NCBI GenBank assembly: GCA_019356535.1
Contig: CP037918.1
Coordinates: forward strand, 682,001-746,000
From: Chromatiaceae bacterium
Lineage (GTDB): Bacteria > Pseudomonadota > Gammaproteobacteria > Chromatiales > Chromatiaceae
Length of the DNA stretch: 64,000 nt
Direction: 5' to 3'
Position numbers and translations under genes: made by a program. The notes under the pieces are model-generated. The model did no database searches. It saw only the letters and a program-made list of their open reading frames with translations, and had not been told where the DNA came from. This document shows positions 31,996-41,299 of this stretch, piece after piece (position 1 is the stretch's first letter; every line of letters starts with the position of its first letter).

Positions 31996-32709
31996 ATGAA
32001 GATTCGAATCGTAAGTTCCATGGCCGGCATTGCCGCCACCCTGTTGCTCAGCAGTCAGGCCCTCGCCTGGCTGGAGCATACCGGGGAGCGCGACGAGGCG
32101 CTCAAGCTCAAGCCCGACCATGAGAACGGGATCGAGGTGTTCGAAGTCTGCGCTGCCTGCCACCTGACCGAGGGCTGGGGCTCCAAGGACGGCACCTTCC
32201 CGCAGATTGCCGGACAACACCAGTCGGTGTTGATCAAGCAGCTGGCGGACATCCGCGAGGGCAACCGTGACAACCCCACCATGTATCCCTTTGCCAAGCC
32301 CGAGTCCATTGGTGGCCCGCAGGCCATGGCCGATGTGACCGCCTATATCTCCAAGCTGCCGATGAACCCAGACAATGGCAAGGGACCCTGGAAGCCGGGA
32401 ACGCCGGAATGGAAAGAGGGGCAACAGCTGTTCAAGGACAATTGCGTCAAGTGCCATGGCGAGCACGGCGAGGGCAATGCCGAGAAGTTCTATCCCAAGA
32501 TCCAGGGACAGCATTACCTCTACATGGTGCGCCAGTTCCAGTGGATCCGGGACGGCAAGCGGCGCAATGCCAACCCCGACATGGTCAAGCAGATCAAGTC
32601 GTTTACCAACGACCAGATGAAGAAGGTGATCAACTACGTCTCCTGGATTCCAGTGCCCAAGGAAGACCTGGCGCCGTCGCCGGACTGGGTCAACCCGGAC
32701 TACGACTGA
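31996..32709 (+). CDS. Dihaem cytochrome c (c4-like)
   Basis: A 237-residue exported protein with signal peptide (GIAATLLLSSQALA) and haem motifs CAACHLTEG and CVKCHGEHG. The two halves resemble each other (FPQIAGQHQSVLIKQL and YPKIQGQHYLYMVRQF), as in the dihaem cytochrome encoded just upstream, with which it is probably paralogous. It has its own FNR-type box and is followed by a strong terminator, so it can be expressed separately. It is likely another electron carrier for NosZ. Confidence 0.88.
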   Translation: MKIRIVSSMAGIAATLLLSSQALAWLEHTGERDEALKLKPDHENGIEVFEVCAACHLTEGWGSKDGTFPQIAGQHQSVLIKQLADIREGNRDNPTMYPFAKPESIGGPQAMADVTAYISKLPMNPDNGKGPWKPGTPEWKEGQQLFKDNCVKCHGEHGEGNAEKFYPKIQGQHYLYMVRQFQWIRDGKRRNANPDMVKQIKSFTNDQMKKVINYVSWIPVPKEDLAPSPDWVNPDYD

Positions 32710-32720
32710 GCTGCACGATT

Positions 32721-32740
32721 GGGGCGCCATGCCGCGCCCC
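32721..32740 (+). other. Hairpin after the dihaem cytochrome gene
   Basis: GGGGCG and CGCCCC pair around an 8-base loop, 12 bases beyond the stop codon. No T-run follows directly. It may cap the 3' end of the cytochrome transcript ahead of the true terminator at 32754. Confidence 0.5.
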
Positions 32741-32753
32741 TGTGCGGCCCTGA

Positions 32754-32787
32754 CGAAAGAAGCGCCTCATCGCTTCTTTCGCTTTTT
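32754..32787 (+). terminator. Rho-independent terminator inside the nos cluster
   Basis: CGAAAGAAGCG pairs perfectly with CGCTTCTTTCG across a six-base loop and is followed by CTTTTTGG. It lies between the cytochrome genes and nosB, so the cluster is likely split into at least two transcription units. Confidence 0.88.
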
Positions 32788-32861
32788 GGAAACGACAAAA
32801 ACCGCACGCACAGTGTGGTCAAGCGGCAGCCTCGGTCCGATGCACATCGAGTGGTGACGAC

Positions 32862-34109
32862 ATGTCCAAGCGTATCCTGATATCCAATCTGCTCATACTG
32901 GCCAGCCTGGTGTTGCTGGCAGTCATCTATTTCTCCCCCATCTGGTGGGTGTCGCTGACCGCGCCCAACTACCCGGCCGAGTCCTTTCCGGATGGCGTGC
33001 GCATTCACTTCCACATGAATGGCGTGTTCAACGGGTGCAAGAAGGTGGCCAAGCGCGAGATCACCGAGGAAGAAGCGCTCGACTGCGTGCACGAGATGGA
33101 CACCATCAACCACTACGTGGGGATGTACCCCATCGCCGCGGGTGGCGTCATCGAGAAGGCCTTCTCTCCCTTTCTGCTTTCCTTGCTGGGGGTGATGCTG
33201 GCCGGCTTTGCCTGTACCCGGCCGAAACTGCGCATGGCCATCATGTCGGCCGGTTTCGCGGTGATCGCCATCTGGATGTACCTCTACTGGTATGGCGAAG
33301 GTGGCCTGAGTTACCAGCCGGCCGGCTACATCGAGGCACTGGTCAAGTCCATGGACCAGGATACCCAGCGTGGTGAGGACAAGGAGCAGGGGGTCCTGGA
33401 GAAGCTGAAGGGGGCCGTTCCCGAGGATGCGGTGTCGGTCGAGCAATTCCGCTCGTCGGAAGACGAGATGACCAAGCGCCTGGCGGAACTGGGCAGCGAA
33501 CTGGTGACCGACGAAGGCCTGGGCGTCGAGGTCGAGTCGAACGACGACATGGCCTCCGCCGACCCCAAGCAGGCCAATATCGCGCTGCTGCGGGGTACCT
33601 TCGAACGCGATCAGGCGCGCCGGCCTGAGGGGGAACGCGAGGCCTGGAACGGGAGTGGCGCGCAGATCCTGCGCTGGCACTATGAAAAGAGTCTGGGGCG
33701 CTATTTCAACAACCCTGCCGAGATCGTTCCCATGGCCAGGACCATGAGTTCGGTCGCGCATGCTGTGTTCTGGGCAATCCTCGCAGCGATGGTGTTCCTG
33801 GTCTGGGGGGCGCGCAAGACCGGCGGCCTGGTGTACTGGTTGCTGATCATCGTCCCCATGGCCCTGCCGCTGTTCTTCCTCATCGAGTATTCGGCCTGGC
33901 TGTGGTGGTATGGCCATCGCCTCAATGCCATGGGGGCCTTCACCGTCAAGCCCTTCATGCCCACCGTTTTCGGACAGGGCAAGGTGGCGCAGTTCACCAC
34001 CCATTCCTATCCCTATTGGGGATTCTTCCTGATGCTCGTCAGTTCGGCCTTGCTGGCGCTGGCCGCCCTGATCCGTCGCAAGGCCTTCCGGGAGGGAGAG
34101 GGCAAGTGA
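32862..34109 (+). CDS. nosB: NosB membrane protein of clade II nos clusters
   Basis: A 415-residue membrane protein with an N-terminal helix (ILISNLLILASLVLLAVIYF), then a periplasmic stretch carrying the aromatic and Cys residues of FPDGVRIHFHMNGVFNGC. More helices lie in the middle and at the end (about six in all). The central soluble part is acidic. NosB is a clade II marker needed in some bacteria for N2O respiration; its molecular role is not settled. It overlaps nosD by 4 bases. The assignment relies on position between the cytochromes and nosD and on overall layout. Confidence 0.82.
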   Translation: MSKRILISNLLILASLVLLAVIYFSPIWWVSLTAPNYPAESFPDGVRIHFHMNGVFNGCKKVAKREITEEEALDCVHEMDTINHYVGMYPIAAGGVIEKAFSPFLLSLLGVMLAGFACTRPKLRMAIMSAGFAVIAIWMYLYWYGEGGLSYQPAGYIEALVKSMDQDTQRGEDKEQGVLEKLKGAVPEDAVSVEQFRSSEDEMTKRLAELGSELVTDEGLGVEVESNDDMASADPKQANIALLRGTFERDQARRPEGEREAWNGSGAQILRWHYEKSLGRYFNNPAEIVPMARTMSSVAHAVFWAILAAMVFLVWGARKTGGLVYWLLIIVPMALPLFFLIEYSAWLWWYGHRLNAMGAFTVKPFMPTVFGQGKVAQFTTHSYPYWGFFLMLVSSALLALAALIRRKAFREGEGK

Positions 34110-35407
34110 AGGCGGTGCGCCTGTACTGGCTGGCAGTCATGACTCTGCTGCTGCAGACGGCTGCAGTGGCGGGCGCCTTGCCCTCTTTCCAGGAGCTGGT
34201 CGATCAGACCCCGGAAGGCGGGACCCTGGTGCCCCCGCCGGGTGTCTATGCCGGGCCGGTGGTGGTGGACAAGCCCATGGTGATCGACGGCCGGGGCAGG
34301 GTCACCATCGACGGGGGCGGCAAGGGCTCGGTGGTGGTGCTGGATACCGATGGTGCCACGCTCAAGAACCTGCACCTGACCCACTCTGGCGAATCGGCCA
34401 ACGACATCGACGCCGGCGTCCAGGTGCGCGGCAACTACAACGTCATCAAGGACAACGTCATTGACGACTGCCTGTTCGGTGTCGATCTTCAGCAATCAAA
34501 CAACAACATCGTGCGTCGCAATCGCATCAGCTCCAAGACGGAGTTTTCCCTGGGGCAACGAGGCGATTCCGTGCGTCTCTGGTACAGCTTCAACAACAAG
34601 ATCACGGACAACATTACCGACAATGTGCGGGACATGGTGGTCTGGTACTCCGCCAACAACGTGATCGCACGCAATCGGGGTTCCAACAGCCGCTATTCCC
34701 TGCACTTCATGTATTCGCGCTACAACCTGGTGGAGGACAACCACTATGTGAACAACGCCGTGGGGATCTTCCTCATGTACAGCGACTCGGTGGTGCTGCG
34801 CAACAACCACATCGCTCACGCCATCGGGCCGACAGGCGTCGGGATCGGTTTCAAGGAGACATCGGATCTCACCATCGAGAACAACGAAGTCCTCTATTGC
34901 GCCAGCGGCCTGTATATCGATGTCTCCCCCTTCCAGCCGGACACCACCAACCGTTTCTCGGGCAATCTGATCGCCTACAACGGTATTGGCGTACGTTTTC
35001 TCAACGACTGGAAAGGCAACATCTTCCGGGGTAACCAGTTCGTCGACAATCTCACCCAGGTGGCTGTCGGTGGTGGCGGCTCGGCCAAACGAAATCGCTG
35101 GGAGGGAAACTACTGGAGCGACTATGTCGGTTTCGACCGCGACCAGGACGGCGCGGGAGACACGCCATACGAGCTCTATGCCTATGCCGATCGCCTGTGG
35201 CAGGACCGTCCCTATGCGCAATTCTTCAAGGGCTCCCCTCTGCTCGAGGTGCTCGATTTTCTCGAGCGCCTGGCGCCCTTCTCGGAGCCGAAGCTGCTGG
35301 TGCGTGACGAGCACCCCTATCTCCATACGCTAGCCAAGGTCGAGGTGAAGCACGAGCCGAAGACCCTGGATGCCTTCGAGTTGCTGAAACGGAGCCTGGA
35401 GGAATAG
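34106..35407 (+). CDS. nosD: NosD, periplasmic beta-helix protein for CuZ assembly
   Basis: A 433-residue exported protein: a signal peptide (LYWLAVMTLLLQTAAVAGA) is followed by a right-handed parallel beta-helix with the Asn-rich repeats of carbohydrate-binding/sulfatase-type NosD (NYNVIKDNVIDDC, NNNIVRRNRISS, NNKITDNITDN). NosD works with the ABC transporter NosFY to mature the CuZ centre of NosZ. The GTG at 34106 overlaps the nosB stop by 4 bases (GTGA) and has a ribosome-binding site; the open frame extends further upstream without homology. Confidence 0.93.
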   Translation: MKAVRLYWLAVMTLLLQTAAVAGALPSFQELVDQTPEGGTLVPPPGVYAGPVVVDKPMVIDGRGRVTIDGGGKGSVVVLDTDGATLKNLHLTHSGESANDIDAGVQVRGNYNVIKDNVIDDCLFGVDLQQSNNNIVRRNRISSKTEFSLGQRGDSVRLWYSFNNKITDNITDNVRDMVVWYSANNVIARNRGSNSRYSLHFMYSRYNLVEDNHYVNNAVGIFLMYSDSVVLRNNHIAHAIGPTGVGIGFKETSDLTIENNEVLYCASGLYIDVSPFQPDTTNRFSGNLIAYNGIGVRFLNDWKGNIFRGNQFVDNLTQVAVGGGGSAKRNRWEGNYWSDYVGFDRDQDGAGDTPYELYAYADRLWQDRPYAQFFKGSPLLEVLDFLERLAPFSEPKLLVRDEHPYLHTLAKVEVKHEPKTLDAFELLKRSLEE

Positions 35408-35411
35408 GGCC

Positions 35412-36266
35412 ATGAGCAAGAAAGCCCGTCTTACGCCCGCGCAGCGTGCACGCCGTCGATTCCTTGCTTCCCTTGCGTTGACGGCTGGTGTCGCTGGTGC
35501 TTCCTTGCTGGGTTATCTGCCGCTGGCTTCGGGGCGCCTGGAGCAGCGCCTGCGACCACCGGGAGCCTTGCGCGAAGACGACTTCCTCGCGGCCTGCATC
35601 AAGTGCGGCCAATGCGTGCAGGTCTGTCCCGTGGAGGCGATCAAGCTTTCCGACCTCGACGACGGCTTCGGAGTCGGCGTGCCGCATATCGAGGCCCGTG
35701 ACCAGGCCTGTGATTTTTCCTGCGATGGCCTGCAGTGCGTGCTCGCCTGTCCGACTGGGGCCCTGATCCACGAGATTGCCTTTCCTTCCCAGGTGGACAT
35801 GGGGGCCGCCAAGGTGGTGGCGCCGACGCGTTGCCTGGCGGTGCAGGGCAAGGGCATCAAGGGCACGGCCCGTGGCCCGGATTTCGAGGGACGGTTGCGC
35901 TATGCCGAGATCGACAGGTGGCATCCCCAGCCCGTCGCGGAGCACCCTTACGACCTCGAGCTGTGCGATCTCTGCGTGCGCCAGTGTCCCATCGAGATCA
36001 GTATTGCGGAATGCGCCCGCGAGGACGAGAAGCACCGCGAGAGCCTGGGTCGGGTTGCGCAGCGTCAGCCTGGCGAATGCCCTCCGCGCCATGCCATCGA
36101 GTTGAGGGCAGTGGAGGGAAGCGACGGGGTGAAGCGCATGCAGCCAGTGATACTCGATGGCTGCGTCGGTTGCGGGGTATGTGAAATGATCTGTCCGGCC
36201 GAACCGTCGGTGATTGTCATCGACAGCAAGGAGAGTCGGCGGAGCAGTCGGGGGATGCGAGCATGA
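35412..36266 (+). CDS. nosG: NosG, NapG-like ferredoxin protein
   Basis: A 284-residue protein with a twin-arginine signal (ARRRFLASLALTAGVAGA, residues about 13-30) and four [4Fe-4S] motifs: CIKCGQCVQVC, CDGLQCVLAC, CDLCVRQC and CVGCGVCEMIC. It is homologous to NapG and should form a quinol-dehydrogenase relay with NosH on the periplasmic side of the membrane. The substrate is probably menaquinol given the men genes on both sides. Its stop overlaps the start of nosH by 4 bases. Confidence 0.9.
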   Translation: MSKKARLTPAQRARRRFLASLALTAGVAGASLLGYLPLASGRLEQRLRPPGALREDDFLAACIKCGQCVQVCPVEAIKLSDLDDGFGVGVPHIEARDQACDFSCDGLQCVLACPTGALIHEIAFPSQVDMGAAKVVAPTRCLAVQGKGIKGTARGPDFEGRLRYAEIDRWHPQPVAEHPYDLELCDLCVRQCPIEISIAECAREDEKHRESLGRVAQRQPGECPPRHAIELRAVEGSDGVKRMQPVILDGCVGCGVCEMICPAEPSVIVIDSKESRRSSRGMRA

Positions 36267-37240
36267 GCCGTGTCATGGAGTCGTTGCGGGTACTGTTCGG
36301 TGGTACGCCCAGGCGCGTCGACAAGAAGGACATGCCGGCCGAGGTGCGTGAAGTGCATCGCCAGAAGGTCGGCGACAAGGAGCGCATCGCCGCCCTTCGC
36401 GCCGAGCTGGCGCACAAGGCCGAGCATCGGCCGCCGGAAAAGAAGCGTCGCCTACGCTGGACTGTTCTTATCGCGGTCAATCTGTTGTTCGTGCTGTCAT
36501 ATTACTTCGACGTCCAGTTACTGGAGGGGGCACTCACCGCGTCGCGTTTTGCCGGTTTCCATCTCGCCGACCTCAATTCCGCCTTGCAGGTGATGCTCGC
36601 TTTCAAGCACGTGGTCATCAACCTGCTCATCGGCACCACCACGGTCTTCATCATGTGGTGGCTGATGGGCGGGCGAAGCTTCTGCTCCTGGGTCTGTCCC
36701 TACCATCTGCTGGCCGAGTGGGCGGAGATGCTGCATCTCAAGCTGCGCGCCCGTGGCATGGCCAGAGACATCCAGTTCGACCGGCGTACCCGGACCTGGC
36801 TGTGGCTGTTGTTCGCCGCGTTGGCCCTGGCGACCGGTTACACGGTCTACGAAACGATCTCGCCCACCGGCATCCTCAGTCGCGCCCTGATCTACGGTCC
36901 CGGTGTGGCCCTGGTCTGGGTGGCCCTGCTGTTGCTGTTCGAGATCTTCTTCTCGCGGCGTGCCTGGTGCCGTTATGCCTGTCCCATCGGCCTGACCTAT
37001 GGCATCGTTGGCGCCACGTCACCTTTCACTGTGCATTACAGCCTGCCGAACTGCTTTCACGAAGGTGAATGTCGCAAGGTGTGCCTGGTACCCCATGTGC
37101 TGGATACGGTGATCAAGGGAAGGGCTGCTGCCATGGAAGTGGATATCGGCGCTGATTGCACGCGTTGCCTGCGCTGCGTCGATGCCTGCCCGACCGGCGC
37201 GCTGAGTATCAAGTACAAGGGACTGGGAGACCTGTTGTGA
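36263..37240 (+). CDS. nosH: NosH, NapH-like membrane quinol dehydrogenase
   Basis: A 325-residue protein with a long, charged cytoplasmic N-terminus (to about residue 65), four transmembrane helices, and cysteine motifs typical of NapH/NosR C-terminal domains: FCSWVCPYHL, WCRYACPIGL, CRKVCLVPH and CTRCLRCVDACPTG. It should oxidise quinol and pass electrons to NosG. The N-terminal extension is longer than in NapH. It overlaps nosG by 4 bases. Confidence 0.9.
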   Translation: MSRVMESLRVLFGGTPRRVDKKDMPAEVREVHRQKVGDKERIAALRAELAHKAEHRPPEKKRRLRWTVLIAVNLLFVLSYYFDVQLLEGALTASRFAGFHLADLNSALQVMLAFKHVVINLLIGTTTVFIMWWLMGGRSFCSWVCPYHLLAEWAEMLHLKLRARGMARDIQFDRRTRTWLWLLFAALALATGYTVYETISPTGILSRALIYGPGVALVWVALLLLFEIFFSRRAWCRYACPIGLTYGIVGATSPFTVHYSLPNCFHEGECRKVCLVPHVLDTVIKGRAAAMEVDIGADCTRCLRCVDACPTGALSIKYKGLGDLL

Positions 37241-37265
37241 ACGAAACCGGGAGCCGCACCTGCCA

Positions 37266-38132
37266 ATGATCGAGTTGCGAGGAGTCAGCAAGCGTTTCCG
37301 TCGTCATCGGGTGCTCAAGGGTATCGATCTGCGCATCGCCCGTGGTGATCGGGTGGCTCTGGTCGGTTCCAACGGGGCGGGCAAGACCACCCTGATTCGC
37401 TGCCTCCTGGGCGAGTACCGGTGCGAAGGCAAAGTCACCATCGGCGGCCTGTCACCGCGCGAACATCGCACCGAGGTGTTGCGGCGCGTCGGCTTCGTGC
37501 CACAGATCTCGCCACCGCTGAAGATGCCGGTGGGGCAGTTGATCGGTTTTTCCGCCGGCGTTTGCGACAGTGACCCCGAACGCATGTACGAGGTGGCGGA
37601 ACGCCTGGGGCTGGATGCACGCGCGATCCGGCATCGTCCCTTCGATCGTCTCTCCGGCGGCATGAAACAGAAGCTGTTGATCGCGATCGCCCTGGGACGT
37701 GATTGCGACCTGCTGGTGCTGGACGAACCGGCCGCCAACCTGGACCCCGAGGCCCGCCACAACTTCTTTCACTTGCTGGCAGAGCGCAAGGAACAGGTGG
37801 CGATGATCATCTCCAGCCATCGCCTGGACGAGGTGGCCACCCTGGTGAACCGGGTGGTCGAGATGGACCAGGGGCAGGTCGTGCTGGATGATCACGTGGC
37901 CGACGAGGTGGCCATGACCTCGCTACTGCATGCACGGATCGAACTGGCGCGCCCCAGCGATGCCTTTGCTGCCACCATCCGTAGTTGGGGATTCGCCACG
38001 CGTGACGATGGGCTTTCCTGGGAGGGCGAAGTGGCCGGAGCGGATCGTCTGCGCTTTCTCGGCACCCTCTCGCGCTATGCCGCCCTGATGCAGGGCATTC
38101 ATCTCGAGGAGGTAGAGCGACATGCGGCCTGA
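37266..38132 (+). CDS. nosF: NosF, ABC transporter ATPase for NosZ copper-centre maturation
   Basis: A 288-residue ABC ATPase. Walker A is GSNGAGKTT (about residue 36), the signature is LSGGMKQK, and Walker B is LLVLDEPAANLD with the H-loop His in ISSHRLDEV. It forms the transporter with NosY and acts with NosD. It starts 25 bases after nosH and overlaps nosL by 11 bases. Confidence 0.93.
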   Translation: MIELRGVSKRFRRHRVLKGIDLRIARGDRVALVGSNGAGKTTLIRCLLGEYRCEGKVTIGGLSPREHRTEVLRRVGFVPQISPPLKMPVGQLIGFSAGVCDSDPERMYEVAERLGLDARAIRHRPFDRLSGGMKQKLLIAIALGRDCDLLVLDEPAANLDPEARHNFFHLLAERKEQVAMIISSHRLDEVATLVNRVVEMDQGQVVLDDHVADEVAMTSLLHARIELARPSDAFAATIRSWGFATRDDGLSWEGEVAGADRLRFLGTLSRYAALMQGIHLEEVERHAA

Positions 38133-38625
38133 TCGGCGGACCCTGAGCATCGCGTGGCTGATATTGCTGGTCTGGGCGCTGTCCGGCTGTTCGGGTGAAT
38201 CGGATTCTGGTCCGGTCGATGTACGCTGGGATCGCGAAGTCTGTGTGCGCTGCGCCATGGCCGTCAGCGAGCCGCACTATGCAGCGCAGGTCCGCCTGGC
38301 CGAACAGGGCCGTAGCCGCGTCTACAAGTTCGACGACATTGGCTGTGCGGTAATCTGGCTCAGGGATCGCGCGCAGCTCGACGATCCTGGCGTGGAGATC
38401 TGGGTGAACGACTACCGCAACGGGCACTGGCTGGACGCACGCAAGGCCTGGTATGTGCCGGGCAAGGTCACGCCCATGGGGTATGGACTGGGGGCCACGC
38501 CGGAGCCCGAGGCCGGTGCGCTCGACTTCGCGGGTGCGGTGCGCCATATCGATGAGGTCGAAGCGACCTTTCACGTTCACCGTGGAGGGGAGCACACCCC
38601 GCCCGGAACCGGAGGGGGGGCATGA
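38122..38625 (+). CDS. nosL: NosL copper-binding lipoprotein
   Basis: A 167-residue lipoprotein: the lipobox ALSGC sits at about residues 19-23. The NosL copper motif is CVRCAMAVSE, with later conserved YKFDDIGC and the Met in PMGYGLGA. It supplies Cu(I) to apo-NosZ or to NosDFY. It overlaps nosF by 11 bases and nosY by 4 bases, indicating coupled translation. Confidence 0.92.
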   Translation: MRPDRRTLSIAWLILLVWALSGCSGESDSGPVDVRWDREVCVRCAMAVSEPHYAAQVRLAEQGRSRVYKFDDIGCAVIWLRDRAQLDDPGVEIWVNDYRNGHWLDARKAWYVPGKVTPMGYGLGATPEPEAGALDFAGAVRHIDEVEATFHVHRGGEHTPPGTGGGA

Positions 38626-39449
38626 GGCATCTTCTGCGCACCGCCCGTGTCGACATCAGCGAGTCCCTGCGTTCGCGCTGGTTCCTGGTCTACAGCCTGA
38701 TCTTCGGCGGGCTGGTGGTAGCGATGTTCATCTCGGGGCTTACTGAATCCCGCGTCATGGGCTTCACCGGCCTCTCGCGCCTGCTGGTGACCTATCTGCA
38801 GATCACCATGGCGGTACTACCCCTGTTCGTACTTATTACCACGGTGCGTTCGGTGGCGGGTGATCGCGAGGCGGGCATCTTCGAGTACATGCTGTCCCTG
38901 CCGGTCAGCCTGGCGAGCTGGTTCTGGGGCAAGTTGCTGGGGCGTTTTCTGGTGGTGTTCCTGCCCGTGCTGCTCGCGCTGGCGGGCGCCGTGGCCTGGG
39001 CAATGCTGAAGGGAGTGGATATCCCCTGGGTGCAGGTCGCCTTCTATACCCTTTTCCTGGTCGCGCTCGCGTGGTGTTTCCTGGGCATCGGCATGTTCGT
39101 CTCCACCCTTGCCCGCTCGTCGGATATCGCCACCGGCGCGGCCTTCCTGGTCTGGCTGCTGCTGTTGCTGTTCCTGGACCTGATCCTGCTGGCGGTGCTG
39201 ATCCGCGAGGGCATGCCGCCAGAAGCGGTGATCGCCATCGCCCTGACCAACCCCCTGCAGGTGTTCCGCACCGGGGCCATGCTGCTGTTCGACCCGCAGC
39301 TGGTGATGCTGGGGCCAGCCGCCTACGTGATCCTCGACCATTTTGGTGAACAGGGCTACCTGGCCTGGGCTGTCGCCTATCCGGTGGCGCTGGGCAGCCT
39401 GTTCGCCTGGCTGGGGTATCGCCTGTTTCGCCGGGGCGATCTGCCCTGA
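38622..39449 (+). CDS. nosY: NosY, ABC transporter permease
   Basis: A 275-residue integral membrane protein with six hydrophobic segments (WFLVYSLIFGGLVVAMFISG is the first), the permease of NosDFY. The conserved loop TTVRSVAGDREAGIFEYMLS follows helix 2. It begins inside nosL by 4 bases and ends one base into the next gene. Confidence 0.92.
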   Translation: MRHLLRTARVDISESLRSRWFLVYSLIFGGLVVAMFISGLTESRVMGFTGLSRLLVTYLQITMAVLPLFVLITTVRSVAGDREAGIFEYMLSLPVSLASWFWGKLLGRFLVVFLPVLLALAGAVAWAMLKGVDIPWVQVAFYTLFLVALAWCFLGIGMFVSTLARSSDIATGAAFLVWLLLLLFLDLILLAVLIREGMPPEAVIAIALTNPLQVFRTGAMLLFDPQLVMLGPAAYVILDHFGEQGYLAWAVAYPVALGSLFAWLGYRLFRRGDLP

Positions 39450-39916
39450 TGGTGCGCAGGGGCCTCGATCGCCGCTGGCTGGCGGTCCTTGCCCTGTCGG
39501 GGCTGGCAGTGATCGGCTGGTACGGATGGCACTATCAGGCCGAGCCTGAACGGGTGGTGCTGGCGCCGGATGGCTGCGATATTCAGCTGGGCGCCTGCCG
39601 GCGCGAGCTGCCGGGTGGGGGCGAGCTGGTATTCGAGATCCTGCCCCGGCCGATCCCCGTTGCACAGCGCCTGCGCCTGCGTGTCCAGTTGCGAGACGTG
39701 CCGGCAGAACGGGTCGAGGTCGATTTCTCCGGGGTCGATATGCGCATGCTCTACAACCGGCCCCGGCTGGCCCCCCTTGGAGAGGGACGGTTCGAGGGCG
39801 AGACCTCGCTCTCGGTGTGCATCCGCCAGCGCATGCGCTGGGAGGCGAGGGTGTTGCTACGCCTTCCAGAGCGTATCATCGAGGTTCCCTATCGTTTCGA
39901 CACGACAAGATCCTGA
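39449..39916 (+). CDS. Membrane-anchored periplasmic protein of unknown function in the nos-men operon
   Basis: A 155-residue protein with an N-terminal helix (WLAVLALSGLAVIGWYGWHY) and a beta-rich soluble domain. It has three cysteines (CDIQLGAC and SVCIRQ) and a conserved-looking motif FSGVDMRMLYNRP. The layout (anchor plus Ig-like, possibly metal-handling fold) recalls FixH/YtkA-like copper-delivery proteins, but this is resemblance only. It overlaps nosY by 1 base and ends 3 bases before menF, so it is tightly bound to this operon. Confidence 0.7.
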   Translation: MVRRGLDRRWLAVLALSGLAVIGWYGWHYQAEPERVVLAPDGCDIQLGACRRELPGGGELVFEILPRPIPVAQRLRLRVQLRDVPAERVEVDFSGVDMRMLYNRPRLAPLGEGRFEGETSLSVCIRQRMRWEARVLLRLPERIIEVPYRFDTTRS

Positions 39917-39919
39917 GGC

Positions 39920-41299
39920 ATGCCGCGATCATCCGCCAGACTCCGTTCCGCGACACCGGCGTGGCTGGGCCGTCTCGGCCTGGAATTGCGCCGGCTGGCC
40001 TCCCCACTGCTCGTTTCCAGACGGGGCCTGCTGTCGATCACCTTCGAGATACCGCTCGATCCCCTGCAGGTACCAGGAGAGGCATTGCAGCCCTGGTTCT
40101 TTTGGGAGCGCCCGGCCGACGATCACCGCCTGCTGGGACTGGGTGAGGCCCTGAGCCTGAGCGAACAGGGGACCGAGCGTTTTGCCCAGCTGCGGCAACG
40201 TGTGGCGGAGCGAGAGGCCGGCTGGATCCATATCGAACAGGGCCAGGCCCGACGCCAGGCTCGCGCTTTCCTGGGTTTCGCCTTCGACCCCCTCGATCCG
40301 GGCGAGGGGCCCTGGGAGCCCTTCCCCAATCTGCAGTGGACCGTACCCTCCGTGCTGCTGGAGTGGCATCGAGGGCGTTGCAGCCTGACCTTCAGCCAGG
40401 ATTGCGCGCGCCGTGAAGCGCCGGCCCAGGTGATCGAACGGTGGATGGGGCTGCTCCTGCGTCTGCTCGAGGCCGGCCATGCCTCGGCCATTCCCTCACC
40501 GCGTCTGCTCGATACGCGAGAGGAACCTTCGGGCGTGGAATGGTCACGTGATGTGGCCGAGGCCGTGGCGGCCATCCGGCGTGATGCGTTCCTGCACAAG
40601 GTGGTGCTCTCGCGCACCCAGCGGTTGCGTTTCGACGGCGTGCCCGACAGCGTCACATTGCTCGAGCGGCTGGCAGGCGATTTCTCGGGCTGCACCATCC
40701 TGGGGGTGCGCCTGGGTCAGGCCACGTTGCTGGCAGCCACCCCGGAGCGCCTGTTGTCCATGGCAGGTGGGCAGGTCTGCAGCGATGCGATCGCCGGAAC
40801 CCTGCCGGCGGATGGATTGCCCGAGGGCGAGGGCATGCGGCGCCACGAGCACCAACCGGTGGTGGAGGCGGTATGTACCGCGCTCGGTCGCTGGTGCGAC
40901 ACGGTCGAGGCCGAGACGCAACCCTCGACGCTGCGCCTCCCGGGCCTGGCGCACCTTGCCACGCCAGTACGCGGGCGCCTCTCTCCCGGGGCCGATGTCT
41001 ATGGCCTGCTCGAGGCCTTGCACCCCACGCCGGCAGTGGGCGGGGTGCCGCGGTCGGCGGCCATGGCGTGGATACGCACGCACGAACGCTATGCGAGGGG
41101 GTGGTACACGGGCGGTTTCGGCTGGGTCGGTGATGGCGATCGTGCCGAACTGGCGGTGGTGTTGCGTTGCGGCCTGCTGCGTGGAACGGAACTGACGCTG
41201 CATGCCGGAGCGGGCATCACCCGGATCTCGCGACCCGGCAACGAGCTGGCCGAGACCGAGCTGAAGTTGCGCACCCTGCGTGACCGCCTGCTGTCATGA
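39920..41299 (+). CDS. menF: Isochorismate synthase (menaquinone pathway)
   Basis: A 459-residue chorismate-binding enzyme that converts chorismate to isochorismate. Conserved motifs are KVVLSRTQRL, ATPERLLSM, AIAGTLPADG, HPTPAVGG and GWYTGGFGWV, plus the C-terminal AGAGITRISRPGNELAETE. MenF is preferred to EntC because menD follows with a 4-base overlap. It begins 3 bases after the unknown gene in the nos operon, so menaquinone synthesis is transcriptionally joined to N2O reduction genes. Confidence 0.93.
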   Translation: MPRSSARLRSATPAWLGRLGLELRRLASPLLVSRRGLLSITFEIPLDPLQVPGEALQPWFFWERPADDHRLLGLGEALSLSEQGTERFAQLRQRVAEREAGWIHIEQGQARRQARAFLGFAFDPLDPGEGPWEPFPNLQWTVPSVLLEWHRGRCSLTFSQDCARREAPAQVIERWMGLLLRLLEAGHASAIPSPRLLDTREEPSGVEWSRDVAEAVAAIRRDAFLHKVVLSRTQRLRFDGVPDSVTLLERLAGDFSGCTILGVRLGQATLLAATPERLLSMAGGQVCSDAIAGTLPADGLPEGEGMRRHEHQPVVEAVCTALGRWCDTVEAETQPSTLRLPGLAHLATPVRGRLSPGADVYGLLEALHPTPAVGGVPRSAAMAWIRTHERYARGWYTGGFGWVGDGDRAELAVVLRCGLLRGTELTLHAGAGITRISRPGNELAETELKLRTLRDRLLS

